Counted from the stretch's first letter, positions 47,926-60,758 are shown. The stretch: DNA of 64,000 nucleotides from Choanephora cucurbitarum (GCA_025331435.1 JAIWNI010000110.1:29142-93141); one strand, 5' to 3'. Made by a program: numbers and translations. The notes: generated from the sequence alone by a model not told the origin.

Positions 47926-49318
47926 ATGACAGTACTTGAAAGACAACTCGAAAAGACATTAAACAAAAGACGCCAAATATCAAAAATACGTCGTTTAGTA
48001 GTCAATCCAGAGCATGCTATTGATTTCTCTTCAAATGATTTCTTAGGCTTAGCTCAACACCCTCATATGCGACAAGCCTATCTGGATGAACTTCAACAAT
48101 TGCCTTCGATCTTGGGCTCTACCGGGTCGCGTCTGTTAGATGGCAACTCAGGCTATTGTGAAGCATTGGAAGATCGGATTGCTCAGTTTCATCATTCTGA
48201 AGCTGCTTTGGTGTTCAATTCGGGATTTGATGCGAATACTGGCCTGTTCAGTACAGTACCTCAAACAGGCGATATCATCCTGTACGATCAATTGATTCAT
48301 GCTAGTGTTCATGAAGGCATGCGTATGTCTCGTGCCAGTCAGAAAATACCCTTTTTGCATTCCAATCTGCATGATTTTGAACGTCTTCTTCAGTCTGTCA
48401 TCAAAGCCTATCCTACCAAAAATGTGTTTATTGCTCTGGAAAGTGTTTATTCAATGGATGGTGATGTTGCTCCTTTGAGGGAGTTTGTAGAGATTGTTCA
48501 AAAGTACTGGCCCAACAGAGAAAATGGATATATCATTGTAGATGAAGTAAGACAACAGAATGGCTGATGAAATGATCATCGCTGACTCTTGTATGTGTTT
48601 CTTAAAAAAGGCACATAGTACAGGTGTTTATGGAGATCATGGAAGAGGTGTTGTTTGTCAATTAGGCCTTGAAAAAGATATCTTTGCTCGTCTCCATACG
48701 TTTGGTAAAGCTTTAGCTAGCCATGGAGGTAAAAAGAAAAAAAAAGAGCTTAGATAGACAAAGAGAGAGACCTTATCATTTTAAATAGCTGCTGTGCTTG
48801 GATCCCAAACATTACGCCAATATTTGATCAATTATGCTCGCCCATTAATCTATTCAACTTTTATGCCCTATAGTTCTTTAGCTTCTATCAAATGTGCTTA
48901 TGATCTACTTGAGACAGGCTTTACTTTACCTGTAATGTAATTAAATTGGGTGAGATTGATTGTAAACTAAATTTTTTTTTATTGAATCCAGATTCAACAT
49001 CATATTCATACCATCACACAACGATTCCAACAAACAATCCGGTTACCTCTAGGCAATCTGTTACCTTCCTCAAGTCCTATCCAAGGTGTTGTGTTGAACG
49101 GCAATCAACCTGTAAGAGCATTAGCTAGCTATTTAAATGCCAAAGGTTTCATTGTCAAGCCTATCTGTTCACCCACTGTACCCAAAGGACAAGAAAGAGT
49201 GCGTATCTGTCTTCATGGCCATAATACTGTGGAGCAAGTGGATAGCCTTGTTCAAGCCATTCATCAGTTTTTTGAAAAGCAAGATACGCCTGTCGTGACT
49301 GAAGTGGCTAAACTTTAA
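47926..49318 (+). CDS. 8-amino-7-oxononanoate synthase-like PLP enzyme (BioF type)
   Basis: Exons 47926-48546, 48611-48728, 48789-48931 and 48992-49318 total 1209 nt and 402 aa. It is an alpha-oxoamine synthase of PLP fold type I: SSNDFLGLAQHP at the N-terminus, STGSRLLDGNSGYCEALEDR, DEAHSTG (206-212) contacting the cofactor, and HTFGKALASHGA with the predicted Schiff-base lysine K240. The length and the absence of a long N-terminal extension favour BioF, which joins pimeloyl thioester and alanine in biotin synthesis, over the larger ALA synthase or serine palmitoyltransferase. Other small members such as 2-amino-3-ketobutyrate ligase cannot be fully excluded. No obvious mitochondrial presequence is seen, and no other biotin gene is nearby. 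Confidence 0.82.
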
Positions 49319-49605
49319 GAAACAGAACAATTCAAGTCTGGTTACTTGTATTTATTTGGAAATAAACACACTACTTGCAATGCAGAATAAACTAGCCTTC
49401 ACTCATGCTTTTTTTTTCTTCTTCTTCTAATAATCTTGATACATAGGCAATATCACTTTCAGTGCCTTCCAGTGAAAGAAAATCATGTTCTGGCTTTCAT
49501 ACTCAAGAAAGTGTGTGTGTGTGTGTGTACTATTAAATATTAACTATTGGTGAAGGACAAAGTTTTTTTTTTGGTATTTTTCTTCTCTTCTTTTAATCAA
49601 CTACT
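49319..49605. other. short intergenic region with (GT)n microsatellite
   Basis: The 287 bp between the BioF-type stop and the SSU72 start contain nine GT units at 49511-49528. Nothing else recognisable. Confidence 0.7.
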
Positions 49606-50289
49606 ATGGCTAAATATGCAGTGATCTGTGCAAGTAATCAGAATCGATCGATGGAAGCCCATCATGTACTCAAGTAGATATATGGACAACATTGTTTAAA
49701 CATAAACGGAGCAATAACAAGTTATTAGTAAAAAAGGATTCAATGTTCATTCGTATGGCACAGGTACCATGGTGCGTTTACCAGGTCCTGCTATCGACAA
49801 ACCCAACATCTACCCTTTCGGCACACCATACGAACAAGTCTACCAAGAACTTAAAAGCAAAGACCAAGCACTTTATACACAGAACGGACTCCTGAACATG
49901 TTGGATCGTAATCGAAAGACAAAAGAAGCTCCTCAGCGATGGCACGAGTCAAAAGAGACGTTTGATGTCATCATTACCTGTGAAGAGCGTTGCTTTGATT
50001 CTGTAGTAGAAGATTTAGCGAATCGAGGACAGAACGTGAATCAAAGTACACATGTGATCAATGTTGAAATCAGAGATAATCATGAGGATGCTCTTTTAGG
50101 AGGACGCGCTATTTTGCATTTAGCGCAAATGGTAACACTATTAAAAAATGAGGGTAAATGGAATCACTAATTTCCCTCCATTAGATTGAAGCCTCTAATG
50201 ACATTGATGCTGATATGGATGGTATTATTGAAGAATTTTCTATGCGTAATCCTGGCTTCCCTATTCTTCATACAGTTGCCTATTTCTAG
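49606..50289 (+). CDS. SSU72: RNA polymerase II CTD phosphatase SSU72
   Basis: Exons 49606-49673, 49729-50131 and 50185-50289 total 576 nt and 191 aa, matching the 190-200 aa usual for the family. The catalytic CX5R(S) loop is C8-ASNQN-R14-S15. Strongly conserved blocks follow: VLNKKGFNVHSYGTGT, RLPGPAIDKPN, YTQNGLLNMLDRN, VIITCEERCFDSVVEDL, DNHEDALLGG and the C-terminal HTVAYF. SSU72 removes phosphate from Ser5 (and Ser7) of the Pol II CTD, in yeast within the cleavage and polyadenylation factor, linking 3'-end formation with transcription. The first intron ends at a TTAG (49728), which gives LNKKGFNVHSYG exactly as in relatives; the later AAAG would shift the frame. Confidence 0.95.
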
Positions 50290-50514
50290 TCCCTTTATTT
50301 ATATAAATCCTGTAATTCTTGATCAGATTTCTCTTTTAACAGTTTATCAATCAATTGGTATCTTTGATAAGTTTCTCTATCCATTTCTCTTGTCTTTCTC
50401 TTTTTGAGTGCTAATCCATCATTCTAAGCATAGAAGATTGTCAACCATAGTGCAAGATGAGCTATTTATACTTACAGGCATTCCTGCTTTAAAACAAGCT
50501 AAATTATGAAGCCA

Positions 50515-51671
50515 CTAGAACACAATGAGCATATTGTCGTTGTCTCGATAGATCTCACTTACTGTTTCAACTTCATAAGATATAGGATTTGAGAATTGAA
50601 TGGGTTTAGCAGGCAATCGATAGGCAATTCCTTCTTGACTGACAATGACATCTTCTGCTTCTCTACGAGATGATGTCATCTCTGTACCTTCTCCTTCGTC
50701 CTCTTCCTCCTCCTCCTCCTCTTCTCCAACGTCTTGTCCTTCCACTTCTCCATCCTCTTCCAATAGATTGTCAAGATAATTCTGATAAGCACAAGCAGGT
50801 GTAGTAGGATGAGTAATGATAGTCACATCTGCAGGATTACGCAAATGTCGGCGTGGTTTCTACAAAATGAATGTAAATAACTCTGTATAGATCAACCATA
50901 TACACACACACTATACAATTAAATTCTCAATATGATGTGGACAACGCCATTTCTTAGTTAAAGGTGGGGAAGCAGCCAAAGGAGGGTTGAGACAGTCCAA
51001 GTGCCAATAGAGATTACAGTAGTCACAAGCAATGATCTGTTTCTTCAATGATGTCTTTCGACAGTAGTAACATAGGATCAATCCTTGCTTATTCTTCAAT
51101 AAGCGATAATCCGCCTGTTCTAACTGTGCATTTCTAGATATCTAAAGGTGATAAGTAAAAAATTAAAAAGCACCACTGGGTAATACAGAATACTTTACTT
51201 TGTACGTTTATACTGTGTTGTATCCACATAACGACCATATTTATCTTGAGTTACTTTAACCCAAAAAATAAAAAGTCAGTATATATAGGGTAGCTTTATG
51301 AAGCACACCTTTACCTCCTTTATAGAAATGAGTGATTTCCATAGGCAGTCGAAATGATTTAGGGTTCTTCTGAGCCAAATCTTCTAATAGCTCACTGAAT
51401 AATTCCTTTGGATGGGATCGTGCCTTTTTATGTTGTTTATGTTCACAATGATTACAGAACCATTTTTCCTTTAGGTTAGCTACATCAATTGAATCCATAG
51501 GGGGTTCAACACATGTAAAATGAAAAGCACTCGGACAGGCATCACAGCATAAGAACTGACCTACACCACCACAGGCATCACAGACATCGCGATTCTAATG
51601 ACCATCAACAGGCTATTGTTTCTATTATCTGTTTATAAGCTTACTTGATGCTTTTTCTCGGTCTTTTTCAT
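50515..51671 (-). CDS. two-PHD-finger protein, Rco1/PHF12-like
   Basis: Exons 51671-51645, 51594-51315, 51253-51199, 51133-50917 and 50859-50515 total 924 nt and 307 aa. PHD1 starts at NRDVCDACGGVGQFLCCDAC and closes with WFCNHC. PHD2 runs from ILCYYCRKTSLKKQIIACDY to WRCPHH. Between them is a KYGRYVDTTQYKRT segment, and the C-terminus is acidic (run of Glu near residue 233). Two PHDs with this spacing resemble Rco1 of the yeast Rpd3S histone deacetylase and animal PHF12. The product is much shorter than Rco1, and the first exon is only nine codons. The frame upstream of the chosen ATG stays open for ten codons to a TAA, so an additional 5' exon may exist. Confidence 0.7.
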
Positions 51672-51836
51672 CAACTGACGTTGACTATCATATAGAGTGA
51701 GTGGTTTTTATTGGTTGATATTTACACAGACATACTCTTTACGCTTTATTTCATCCATTTAATGCAAAAGAAGACGAAAAAAAAGAATTGGAAAAAAATA
51801 AAAAAAAAAAAAGTTGAAAAAAGAGAGGAGATTGAA

Positions 51837-52742
51837 TTATCCTCTTTTACGTTTACTCTTGACAGCCGATTTAGCCTGTTCACCATACCATACTCTTAAT
51901 CTCTCTTGACCAAACAGTTGATCTGATTGTTGATTATGACTGGCTAAAGATCGAATGGTCAATTCAGATGTACTTGGCTTAGCTGCTGACTCTTTCTGTC
52001 TCTGTTCAATATATCGCTGTGCCTGTAGATTACGCTTCTCTGCTTCTTCCTTTCTTTTCTTCTGTTGAGATGGATCCATACTAGAGGGACAATCTTGATT
52101 ATAGAAATATTCTTGTTCTGCTACTTCTTGTGACAACATTAAAGGCGCTTCTTCTTCCTGTGTTGGTTCGGGTGGTGGTGGTATTAAGAATTGATCCATA
52201 CGTAATTGACCTTCCATGGCCTTTGTCTGTTCAATAGCATCAAAGTCAATATAGTCAGCTTCAAATGGATTCTCAACAACATGCACATCATTCAGAATAT
52301 ACTGTTCATCATTCATTTCAACAGGAAACGAAAGCGGTGAGTGATATTGCTGTGTAGAATAACAGGTCAATAACCACTTGGGTGAGACACAGATAATACT
52401 CTTCTTTTCGTAGGCATGAATCAGTCGTTGTTCTTTCAATGTCTCTTTTGTGATGACCACATGTGTTACTGCCTTCTCCATCTCTTGTTTCACAGTAGCA
52501 CCTAAGCCTTCTGCTAGTGACTGAAGTTGTGAACGAGGATTCGATTGGATCAGGATCACATAGTTCTTTAAGACAGGTGGTAGATCATTCAAGTCTAGTT
52601 CTGGTAATAGTGTAGGATTAGGGACTGGTAACTTGGGTCTCTTTTGCCGTGTTTGACGAGGCTTTTTTATGGTTCTCTTGGGTTGGTTAATTCTAGCAGT
52701 AAATCGAAAGTTGTTGTGTTGAACAAGGGATGCGTTTTCCAT
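51837..52742 (-). CDS. single-BRCT-domain protein
   Basis: Intronless, 301 aa. A basic N-terminus (KRTIKKPRQTRQKRPKLP) precedes a BRCT-like domain at ~58-130, with NYVILIQSNPRSQLQSLAEG, VTHVVI and the hallmark VSPKWLLTCY tryptophan. A linker with a proline run (IPPPPEPTQEEE) and a charged C-terminal part with KSKRKRG at the very end follow. BRCT domains bind phosphopeptides or DNA ends in repair and checkpoint proteins. No further domain allows a specific assignment. It starts 64 bp after the SPT16 stop and ends 165 bp before the PHD gene, all on the same strand. Confidence 0.75.
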   Translation of the reverse strand: MENASLVQHNNFRFTARINQPKRTIKKPRQTRQKRPKLPVPNPTLLPELDLNDLPPVLKNYVILIQSNPRSQLQSLAEGLGATVKQEMEKAVTHVVITKETLKEQRLIHAYEKKSIICVSPKWLLTCYSTQQYHSPLSFPVEMNDEQYILNDVHVVENPFEADYIDFDAIEQTKAMEGQLRMDQFLIPPPPEPTQEEEAPLMLSQEVAEQEYFYNQDCPSSMDPSQQKKRKEEAEKRNLQAQRYIEQRQKESAAKPSTSELTIRSLASHNQQSDQLFGQERLRVWYGEQAKSAVKSKRKRG

Positions 52743-52806
52743 TAGGTAGAAAAAAAAATGAAAAACAGAAAAAAAAGATTCAAATTATTTTATTTATATT
52801 ACATGA

Positions 52807-55800
52807 TTATTTTCTCTTCTTTCGTTGAGGAGGTTCATCTTCAAACTCTGAATTTCGCTTCATCTTACGTTCATCCGCTAATAAAAAAAAATATGAGTTT
52901 CTGCGTCCAACTGCTAGAGGGTACTACTTTACCTTTACGAGCATTTTCTTCTAATTCATCCCAATCTTCACCTGAATCTGTCATGTCTTCTTCATCTTCT
53001 TCAGACTCCTCAGAGGCATTGGAATCCACATCACTATCGTCATCATCACTTGAGCTCTCTTCAAAGCCATCATCACTCAGTTCGAATTCACTGCCACTCT
53101 CACTTTGAGCATCACTGCCTTCATCATCACTGCCAGCACCCAAAAAGTTCCAACCACCATTACGGAAGAATTCACCTGTGTCTTCGTTCACTGTCTTCAT
53201 GATCATACTCCAGTTTAGGTTGACTGGTCCCTCTGTAAAGGCCACTTCAACCGAGTCAAGCCAGTCCTTGACATTGTCCAGTTGGGACATGGGGATTGTA
53301 TTGATATGAACAGGTGTACGGTGGTAGTCCTTGAAGACAAAGACCATATCGAAATTCTTGAGGCCAAATTGAACACGCTCCAGATGAGCCAGTTCAACTT
53401 CATTTAGAGTGATACACAAGAAAGGTGGGTCACTTAGATGGACAAGACAGTCTGTGGTAGGCTGAAGGAGAACATTGGATCGATTGGGCACACCTTGGAA
53501 TCCAAGTTCTCTAAAGGGAATATCCAGTTCAACACGACCATCACTGGCCTCTGCAATCTTTTCGGCAAACTGTTTGAATTCCTTGTTCAAATTGGCTCGA
53601 CGACGACGTTCTTCTTGTTCCATCTCAAGTTCATCTTCATCACCATACAAATGACGATTACGGCGCTTGTTGCCTGTCTCGTCGAATTGAATATCAGAGG
53701 CTTCACGGTAGAATTGAATGTCCTTCGTCTTCTTTTTACCAATCAGGATAGGGTTCTTGAAGTGAATATGGATCAAGACCAACAATTCATTATCACAAGG
53801 TTGAAAGAAGAGATGCTTGACGTTACTGAAGAGTACATTGAAGGAAGAATCGGATCGGATAGATTGGTAGCGAAGACCGTTCTGATGGATTTCAAGTTCA
53901 CCAGGCAAACGCTTGGATTCTGTCTGAGGACGTACATACACATCAGGTAGACGGAAGGGACGACGACCCTTGACCATGATCAAATTATCTTGTTCAACCA
54001 CATCAGCCATTTCACGACGCTCTGCTTCCTTCTTGGTTGCTTCCTTCTTCATGTCAGTGATGCCTCGATAGATTTCAGCCATACGATAGGTATCAGCAGA
54101 ACGAAAAGTCAGTGATCGAACAAAGGTCGAATTGGCATCATCAAATGGCATGTCTTCTCGTTTACCACCTGCCTGACCAGGTGTCAAGAAGTTGAGACGT
54201 AACATCACATAATCGCCTTCATCGCTCTTACTGGCATTCTTGAGAGTGGAAATATGGAAGGGAACGGCCATTCCGTAAATAGGCAAGATAATGGAATCAT
54301 GCTTCTTATCGATCACAATCTTCAAGCTACGGACTTCACGGGGCAACTTGGCCTCAGAACGGTAACTCTCAAACTTGCGGAACACAGGCTTCTTTTCACC
54401 TCCATCTTGACCTGATGATTCAGAGAACTTGGCTAGACCTTCAGCTAGTTTCTGAGCAAACAACTGCTTTTGATGTTCTTTTCGTCTTTGTTCTCTTGAT
54501 TCTTCTTCTTGGTCTTCATTTCTGAGTTTACTACGCAAAATGGCTGTCTTGGCAATACTGGAGGTCGTTGCTTGTTCTCGCTTAGATGTCTTCTTATCCA
54601 CAGCGACTGCCTTTTCTTTCTTCTTTTCAGTCATCTCAACATCTCCTTCTTCGTCTTCTTTGTTGTCTTCGTCAAAGAAATAAGAGATCTTGTTGAGCTT
54701 CTTACTGCAATCAGCTGTCAAAACAATAGGCACATCTTGTGTGACTCGAACAGTATCGACCAACATGAGTGCATAACGCTTGCCACGAGCATCATTCGCC
54801 TTGGGATTCTCAAGATCAGCAAAGCCAACCTGAACATTCAAGATCATACCATTCTTGAGTTCACGAGCATTCTTACCACTCAGTACATAGTTGGCCTCTC
54901 TGAATTCAATACCCATACCAAAGCCTACGTTCTTCACGAAATGAGACTCAAGATCGGGTCTCTTTTGCTTAATGTAGCTGACGGCCTTTTGATAGACATC
55001 ACGGATCTTGACACCTTCGCGTATGCTGTTGAGTACCTTGTCTTGTACTTCCAACAGAAACTCATAGTTCTTTTCTTGTGTCTTACTGGGATCGATCAAA
55101 AAAGTTCGACCAATGTTGGAACAATAGTATTTGTAACGAATACCAAGACTACAGAGGATGGTGCCCGGATAGAGTTTGTCGGTGTTGGAAGAGGCCGAAC
55201 TACGCAGATCAAACTGACCACCACTCTGAACGATAGGTGAATAACACCAGTCAATATCATTCTTGTCTTCTACCTCAGGAGGTAAACGAAGACGTTTTTC
55301 CAACTTGGGATCGTCTAGTGCATTCTCTGTCAACTCACTCAATTTCTCATGTGTCATTGGTTTTTCTTCATCAATTAAGGTGGACATTTCCGTAGTAAAA
55401 TAGTATTGCATCATATTACTACTGATTTTAGCTGCTGTCTTGACATAACGCTAATTCAAAAAGGGGGGTAGAGATGCATTAAAATCCCCTTCCATCCTAC
55501 TTTTCGTTCATGATTTACCACTTCTTCTTCATCTTTTTCAGCTAAACAGTTGGAAATACCAACAGAGACATCCACTTCTTCAAATTGCTTATTGTATTTT
55601 GTGCTTGCTTTTTGCCATTCATTGATATTTTTGCCCTTGAATTTATCTTTCACAAACACACCCACACGTTTCTAGAGAGAAAAGTTAGTCTGTGCTCTCT
55701 CTCTTTCTCTCTACAGTGGTATTTACTCCGTTGAATGCTTCGATAATAGGTTGATATAAGGGTACGTTTTCTTCTGTATCTTTGCCTCGACGAATGATTT

Positions 55801-56204
55801 CAATAGGAATTTGTTTGTCGCCTTGCTTTAATGTTTCCATAATATCTGCTTTCTTTTGGCCACAAATAAAAGTGATCTTCTCGGGTGTGATGATGATCAT
55901 GGAAGAATAGAGAGGCATGCCAATCAACCAAGTCTAATCCCAGTGTTAATTTTGCTGAATGGGGTATGTTGTAAGTTAACCTACCTGAAGTGCCAATGAT
56001 TTCATATAAGGGTTTTCATACTCGTCATCACCTACAACAAGAGCAATAGCATCGGCATGTTGAAATGACTCGGCATCATTCTACATTCTATCATTTTCAG
56101 TTCCCTTTTCTTTCTTTGATCTTTTTTCTGAACCATACCTTCCATTTAGCTATCAAATAACGTGCTCTTCTATGAAAACGCTTAAAGTCTAACTGTACAG
56201 ACAT
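52807..56204 (-). CDS. SPT16: FACT complex subunit SPT16
   Basis: Exons 56204-56139, 56080-55985, 55933-55727, 55671-55519, 55450-52933 and 52877-52807 total 3111 nt and 1036 aa, the same length class as yeast Spt16. The order is canonical: aminopeptidase-P-like N-terminal domain (starting MSVQLDFKRFHRRARYL), linker with Glu/Lys-rich patches, dimerisation domain, a middle domain with paired PH folds, then the acidic tail (SDDGFEESSSDDDDSD) and basic NLS-like end (PPQRKKRK). Typical motifs are YCSNIGRTFLIDP, FREANYVLSGKNA and HIHFKNPILIGKKKTKD. FACT reorganises nucleosomes during transcription and replication. The start codon lies 125 bp downstream of the MED16 stop. The last 23 residues sit on a separate 71-nt exon. 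Confidence 0.96.
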
Positions 56205-56329
56205 GACGTCGAAAACGCGATTAAGAAATAAAAAAGAAAGAGAAAAAAAAATATTTTTTTTTTTTAGTGCGCGCCAATATCTCGAAGTAAAGAAAAAACG
56301 CAACGCGCGCTCCGGAGCTCTAAATTTAT

Positions 56330-58901
56330 TTATACAGATAATCCACCACAGATACAATGATATCCTTTTAGACTTTGATACCATTGTACTGAGGCACAAG
56401 GATCTTCTTCTTCTAATGTCACTATATGTTGTTGACATCTTTTGTAAGAGTGAGCATCCTGTTCAATTTCAATCTAAGATGTAACTTACCTCATACAGTG
56501 AAATGTATTTTGACTGTCTATACGGCGCTTGCAGATGACATCAAATGGAGAGAGATCTGTCTGCTGAATATAAACCCATGGTTTAGCACATTTATGCTTA
56601 TATTGATTGGATATTGCTTGAATAGCAGACACATCTTCTTTTCTTAAACTGGAATAGATCAACAATGACCATGGATCTAATATAGATGAATACCATTCCT
56701 TTTTTTTTTCTGTTTTATTTGTCATTTACCTTCATTCAAAGAGATGGTATCTAATGCCTGTAAGAATTCAATGGTCTCTGACAGAACAATAGCCTCATGA
56801 TGAACAAGGGCTGTTGTATAACGTTGTAAAAGTGATTTGGTGTCCACAGGTATCAGGTTGGATGTCTGACTGAACTGAATGAATTGTTGAATACATTTTA
56901 AAATTTTGACAAGGCAACTTCTAGATTCCGGATGAACCAAAAGGATAGCATGCACTTGTTTGGATTCTAAATGACATTCAATCAACCCATACTTTATCTC
57001 TGAATGTTTAAAAAAAAAGGAAACTTACTGAGCTGTAAAGGTACACGATGAAATAATAGATACCATTCACGTAATATCCATTGTAGATAATCATAAATCC
57101 AACTTGAAAGAGACACAAGTGACCATAGAGAATGAACATCAAACTCAGGCTTGTCTGTGTCTGATAGACTACTGACAAAGCATTCCAAAATTAAGGGCAG
57201 TTGAATGGCTCGAGAGAAATGAGTGAATTGAATTTGACGATTGGGTATTCTTTTGTAGACAGCCATAGCTAATCCATAAGGTTTCCCCCGTTGCGCTAAA
57301 CTCCATTCAGCTAAATCAAATGGTATATGTTGTTGATAATTCAAGAGAACATGATGAACAAGCGTGTCCACTTGGTCTAACATAAAAGATCAACATAAGA
57401 ACACCCTTCAAGTCATCATTTTTACCTTCTGATCGCGTATGTATAAGATGAGCAACAAGATCTAGATAATCGTGTTTGTTTAATAGACAGAGTTGGAATT
57501 GCTGTTCCAACTGTTCATTGGTTAAAGAGACAGGTATTCTAACCACACCCAACTTCATTGAATTTAATTGATAGATCAAGTGAGTCTGGTTAGGCGACAA
57601 CACCAGATCCACAACAGGATCTTCACTAGGCTGTACCAACGCAGGTGTCGTCAATAACTGATCCAGGTCATTTGACTGTTGTTGATAGATACTGCCATCA
57701 CTTAAACCAACCACTAACTGACCTGCCTGAGTCGCTTTGATGACTGAAATAAATCGATCCTGAATCTCTAGAGTTGATTGATGCACAAAAGTCGTCTCTT
57801 GGTGCTCTACTGTACCCAGCGCACTTGTCACATTTGTCTGTTGTGTCTGACATGTCCAAAAAGCTAAATTGCTATGAGACGCATGCGAACCCATACCGAT
57901 CACTAAGGAAAGACTAGGCAACAGGACCAGTTGAGTAAGATGATAGCCTTCTCTTGGCCTAGGCTCCATTGAACTCAATACACGACAGGCAATACGTCCC
58001 TGATCTTGTCGTTTGGGAAATTGAACATCTAAGGTATAGACAATGACCGATGTCTGATTGTAAGTAGCGAGATAGATATGATTGTCCTTTAACAAAACAC
58101 TAGCATGAGAGATACGTTCCCAACTGTCTAATCCAGCCAAAGTCATGCTATAACATCCTGCCTCTCTCATCTTTCGTCTCTGTGTGGTTGGTAAGGATGT
58201 GGTGAACTGACTGAATCGTGTTGCGCTCTGCTGAAAATGAACCGTGACAATACCATGCACTGTAAGCGTCAGGAAACTCAATGGTCCATAAGGGTTACGC
58301 GGGCCATGAAACGCATCACGCCTGACATGGTGTCCTGCCATAGAATACTTGAATGACAACTTGAGCTTATGATCTTTATTCAAAACTAAATAAAACTTAC
58401 CTTGCGGTCGGATTGAAACCATAGAAAGGCAACAATAGGCTGTTTTAGATCTTCTTTGTAGACTATATGCCAATCGTGCACCGATGTCTTTCAAGGATGC
58501 ATGAGTGTCTGTTCAGATAAAAAAGAAATTGAGATTACCTTCATTTGCCAAAGTGCTAGATGACCCATTTCATCAATAGAGGCAAGCACAGTGCCTTTTG
58601 GATTCCATTCAAGGTGAGTGATAGTATGTTGCTTGTGATAGTCCTCTACTTGTTTGATAATTTTCTTTCGAATGGGCGCTTCCAAATGATAGATATCGCC
58701 TGTGATTGTCCCTGTTTGATGAGGATGAGGACGTGTTGACGTGGTAACCAAGACACTTTGTGAGGACAGTGCGAGTGAAGTAGGTGACTGTTTGTAGATG
58801 AGCGAAGACAGCTGAAAGCTAAGTGGATATCGAGACGATTTGTCGAAAGCTGTCTTTTGTGTTCTTTTTCGTTTCATTGTCTTGTGTTCTAAAGCTATCA
58901 T
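56330..58901 (-). CDS. MED16: Mediator complex subunit 16
   Basis: Exons 58901-58539, 58487-58401, 58347-57426, 57376-57029, 56966-56730, 56676-56490 and 56438-56330 total 2253 nt and 750 aa. The N-terminal half has WD40-like blades (THLEWNPKGTVLASIDEMGH, SWERISHASVLL, VVGLSDGSIY). Exon 2 encodes the family segment WHIVYKEDLKQPIVAFLWF, in a frame different from the longest local frame. The helical C-terminal half includes LVSLSSWIYDYLQWILREW, HPESRSCLVKILKCI and a probable zinc site ending YHCICGGLSV. Such an end is characteristic of Med16 (Sin4), a tail-module subunit that receives activator signals for Pol II. The acceptor of intron 2 is ambiguous: 53 nt is chosen over in-phase 35- or 41-nt choices. 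The MKRKRTQ start nine codons in is also possible. Confidence 0.85.
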
Positions 58902-59604
58902 TTTATAAAGAAGTTTACTTTTTTTTTTTCTGTTCTGGTAGGTGTTTATAAGTTTGGAGTTTTTTTTTTCTGCTTTTTTTATTGCCCGCTCCAAAATACA
59001 TTGATCCAAAATGAACACTCTTTTTTTTTTTACTGTCAATGCTAGCATCGCTTGTCTATGTGTTATTTTGCCAGAACATGAGCTACATTATGCATAAGAC
59101 AGTTTTTTTGGGAAAGATGTTTTATACCCATACTTGACAGGTCAAATGAGGAAAAACAGTACACCAAGGTTTTTGCTATTGGTTCCCATTCCCTAGTGCA
59201 TAATAAAGACGGTCAACATCGAGATGTAAGCGCTTTGCTTATTTCTTTCTTGAGTCCTTCTTTTCAATATATCTCAACTGACTTGGTGTCATCAAAAACA
59301 AATTTCCCTTTCATGCATGAAGCAACCTGAACTGTGTATCAAAGAATAAAAGTCAATTAATTGGTAGAAAGATGTAACACAGAAACAAGGAGAATCATCA
59401 GTCTAGTTTAAGAAAACAAGTTTAGCCCTGCTAAGGGCAGCATAAAAAAAAACGCACCTTTGACTGATTGCTTTAGTTGTCTTGGAAAGGAAATCAAAGT
59501 TGTTTTATTCGGTAGAATAAACAACTGAGTTTGACATTCAAAAAAAAGAGTGTTCTACTCATACCTTACTACTTGCTTCACTCTACTAAACCTGAATACA
59601 CTGA

Positions 59605-59696
59605 AAAGAAAAAGAGAAAGCGAAAGCAAAAGCAAAAGCACAAGAAAAATCAAAAGCACAAGAAAAAGCTAAAAAGCTAAAAAGTAAAAAAAAAAG
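59605..59696. repeat. imperfect (AGCAAA)n-type purine repeat
   Basis: AAGCAAAAGCAAAAGCACAAG followed by related AGCTAAAA units and a poly(A) stretch. Low complexity on the plus strand, with no coding role. Confidence 0.8.
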
Positions 59697-59716
59697 GCTT
59701 ATATAGTGAGGTTGAT

Positions 59717-59764
59717 AAATTTTGGCACTTTGAGAAAATCAATGCCACTTTCCATAAATTTGAC
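59717..59764 (+). repeat. decayed element fragment, copy 1
   Basis: About 48 bp match the reverse complement of 61621-61670. In one plus-strand frame it reads FWHFEKINATFHKFD, against CHFEKINTTFQKFD in the other copy. Conservation at protein level suggests both derive from a coding element. Stops follow within about 25 codons. Confidence 0.5.
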
Positions 59765-60260
59765 AATGAAGAGAAAATGGTGATACGTGACAGAAAAGAC
59801 AAATATCTTGGATTTGCATGGATATTGCTACAGCAATAATATAGCTCTAGAAAAGATGATATGCTTGAAAGAAAATAAAGGATCTTTGATTTGTTTGTAT
59901 TAGAAGACACCTGAAATCCTATAATAAAACAAAAGATGCATTCGAAATCACTTCCTATGCCCCATGCATACTGAACGATCTTATCTCCCTTTATCATTAT
60001 GACTGTTTTCTTTTTCCCTTTTTGTGGCCTATCCTTTACTGAGAATGAATCTCCTTTCTCGCATCTCCTTTTCTCGATTCAAATAGTAATTTCTTCGATC
60101 AGTTATTTCTCTTCGCCTCATGATAGTTTTTACTCCAACATTCAACATGATCTGTGACCTATAGATCAAAACGACCGATAAAAAAGCCAGAATAAACCAT
60201 GTCTTTAGCCTGATTAAGAACCTAATAAAATACAAAAATTTATCGTTCAGCAAACTAATC

Positions 60261-60758
60261 TGTTGTATGGGTAGGTGTTTATCAGAGGCAATAATCAAAA
60301 AAAACCAGAAAAGTACAACTAATACTCAACTAAGTTTATTAAGTAAACTAAGCGATCTTTCTTTAGCTAACAAAATATGCCTCTATTTATATTCTTTGAT
60401 TTGGTGATGAGAAAAGACTTGGTCCATGATGCACAATGTCTGATCTTCAGTCACATTTTGTATTATCTATCTCTAAGCAATTATTTATAGCAAGCCAACT
60501 TTATGACTCTTGCATTGCTATACAAATAAAACATCTTCAGTGTTCCTTTTGGGTTCAGATAAGACCTTAGGTAACATCATTTTAGATCAAGCACATGACA
60601 TCTTGATTTCAGGAGTAATACAAAATCTCCTGCCAAATAGGCATTGAAGACTTGGTTATCATATGAAACACTGAAATGTATTGCTCTCTAAGATATTTAT
60701 TCACTTTCTGAGTCAAGGTCGAGGGAAATAAGATATAATTCTGTTGTTCTATACAACA
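60261..60758 (+). mobile_element. solo LTR with 5-bp target-site duplication
   Basis: Starts TGTTGTATGG and ends TACAACA, so TGTTG...CAACA form the short terminal inverted repeat of an LTR. The direct flanks are TAATC (60256-60260) and TAATC (60759-60763), a perfect 5-bp target duplication. The length is 498 bp. A related copy is at 18463-18905. No gag-pol lies beside it, so it is the product of LTR-LTR recombination. The parental Copia or Gypsy-type element is not in the window. Confidence 0.88.

Noticed and set aside
57000..57028. 29-nt intron in MED16 ending at TTCAG
   Set aside because: Too short to splice; an acceptor at 56967 gives a normal 62-nt intron and also keeps frame.
58401..58494. 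MED16 reading starting KDIGARLAYSLQRRSK
   Set aside because: The alternative frame, spliced at 58488/58487, gives WHIVYKEDLKQPIVAFLWF, which matches the family, and all exons then sum to a multiple of three.
59166..59200. Third copy of the CTACGTAG palindromic repeat
   Set aside because: Only ACACCAAGGTTTTTG resembles the family; the palindrome itself is absent, so the match may be chance.
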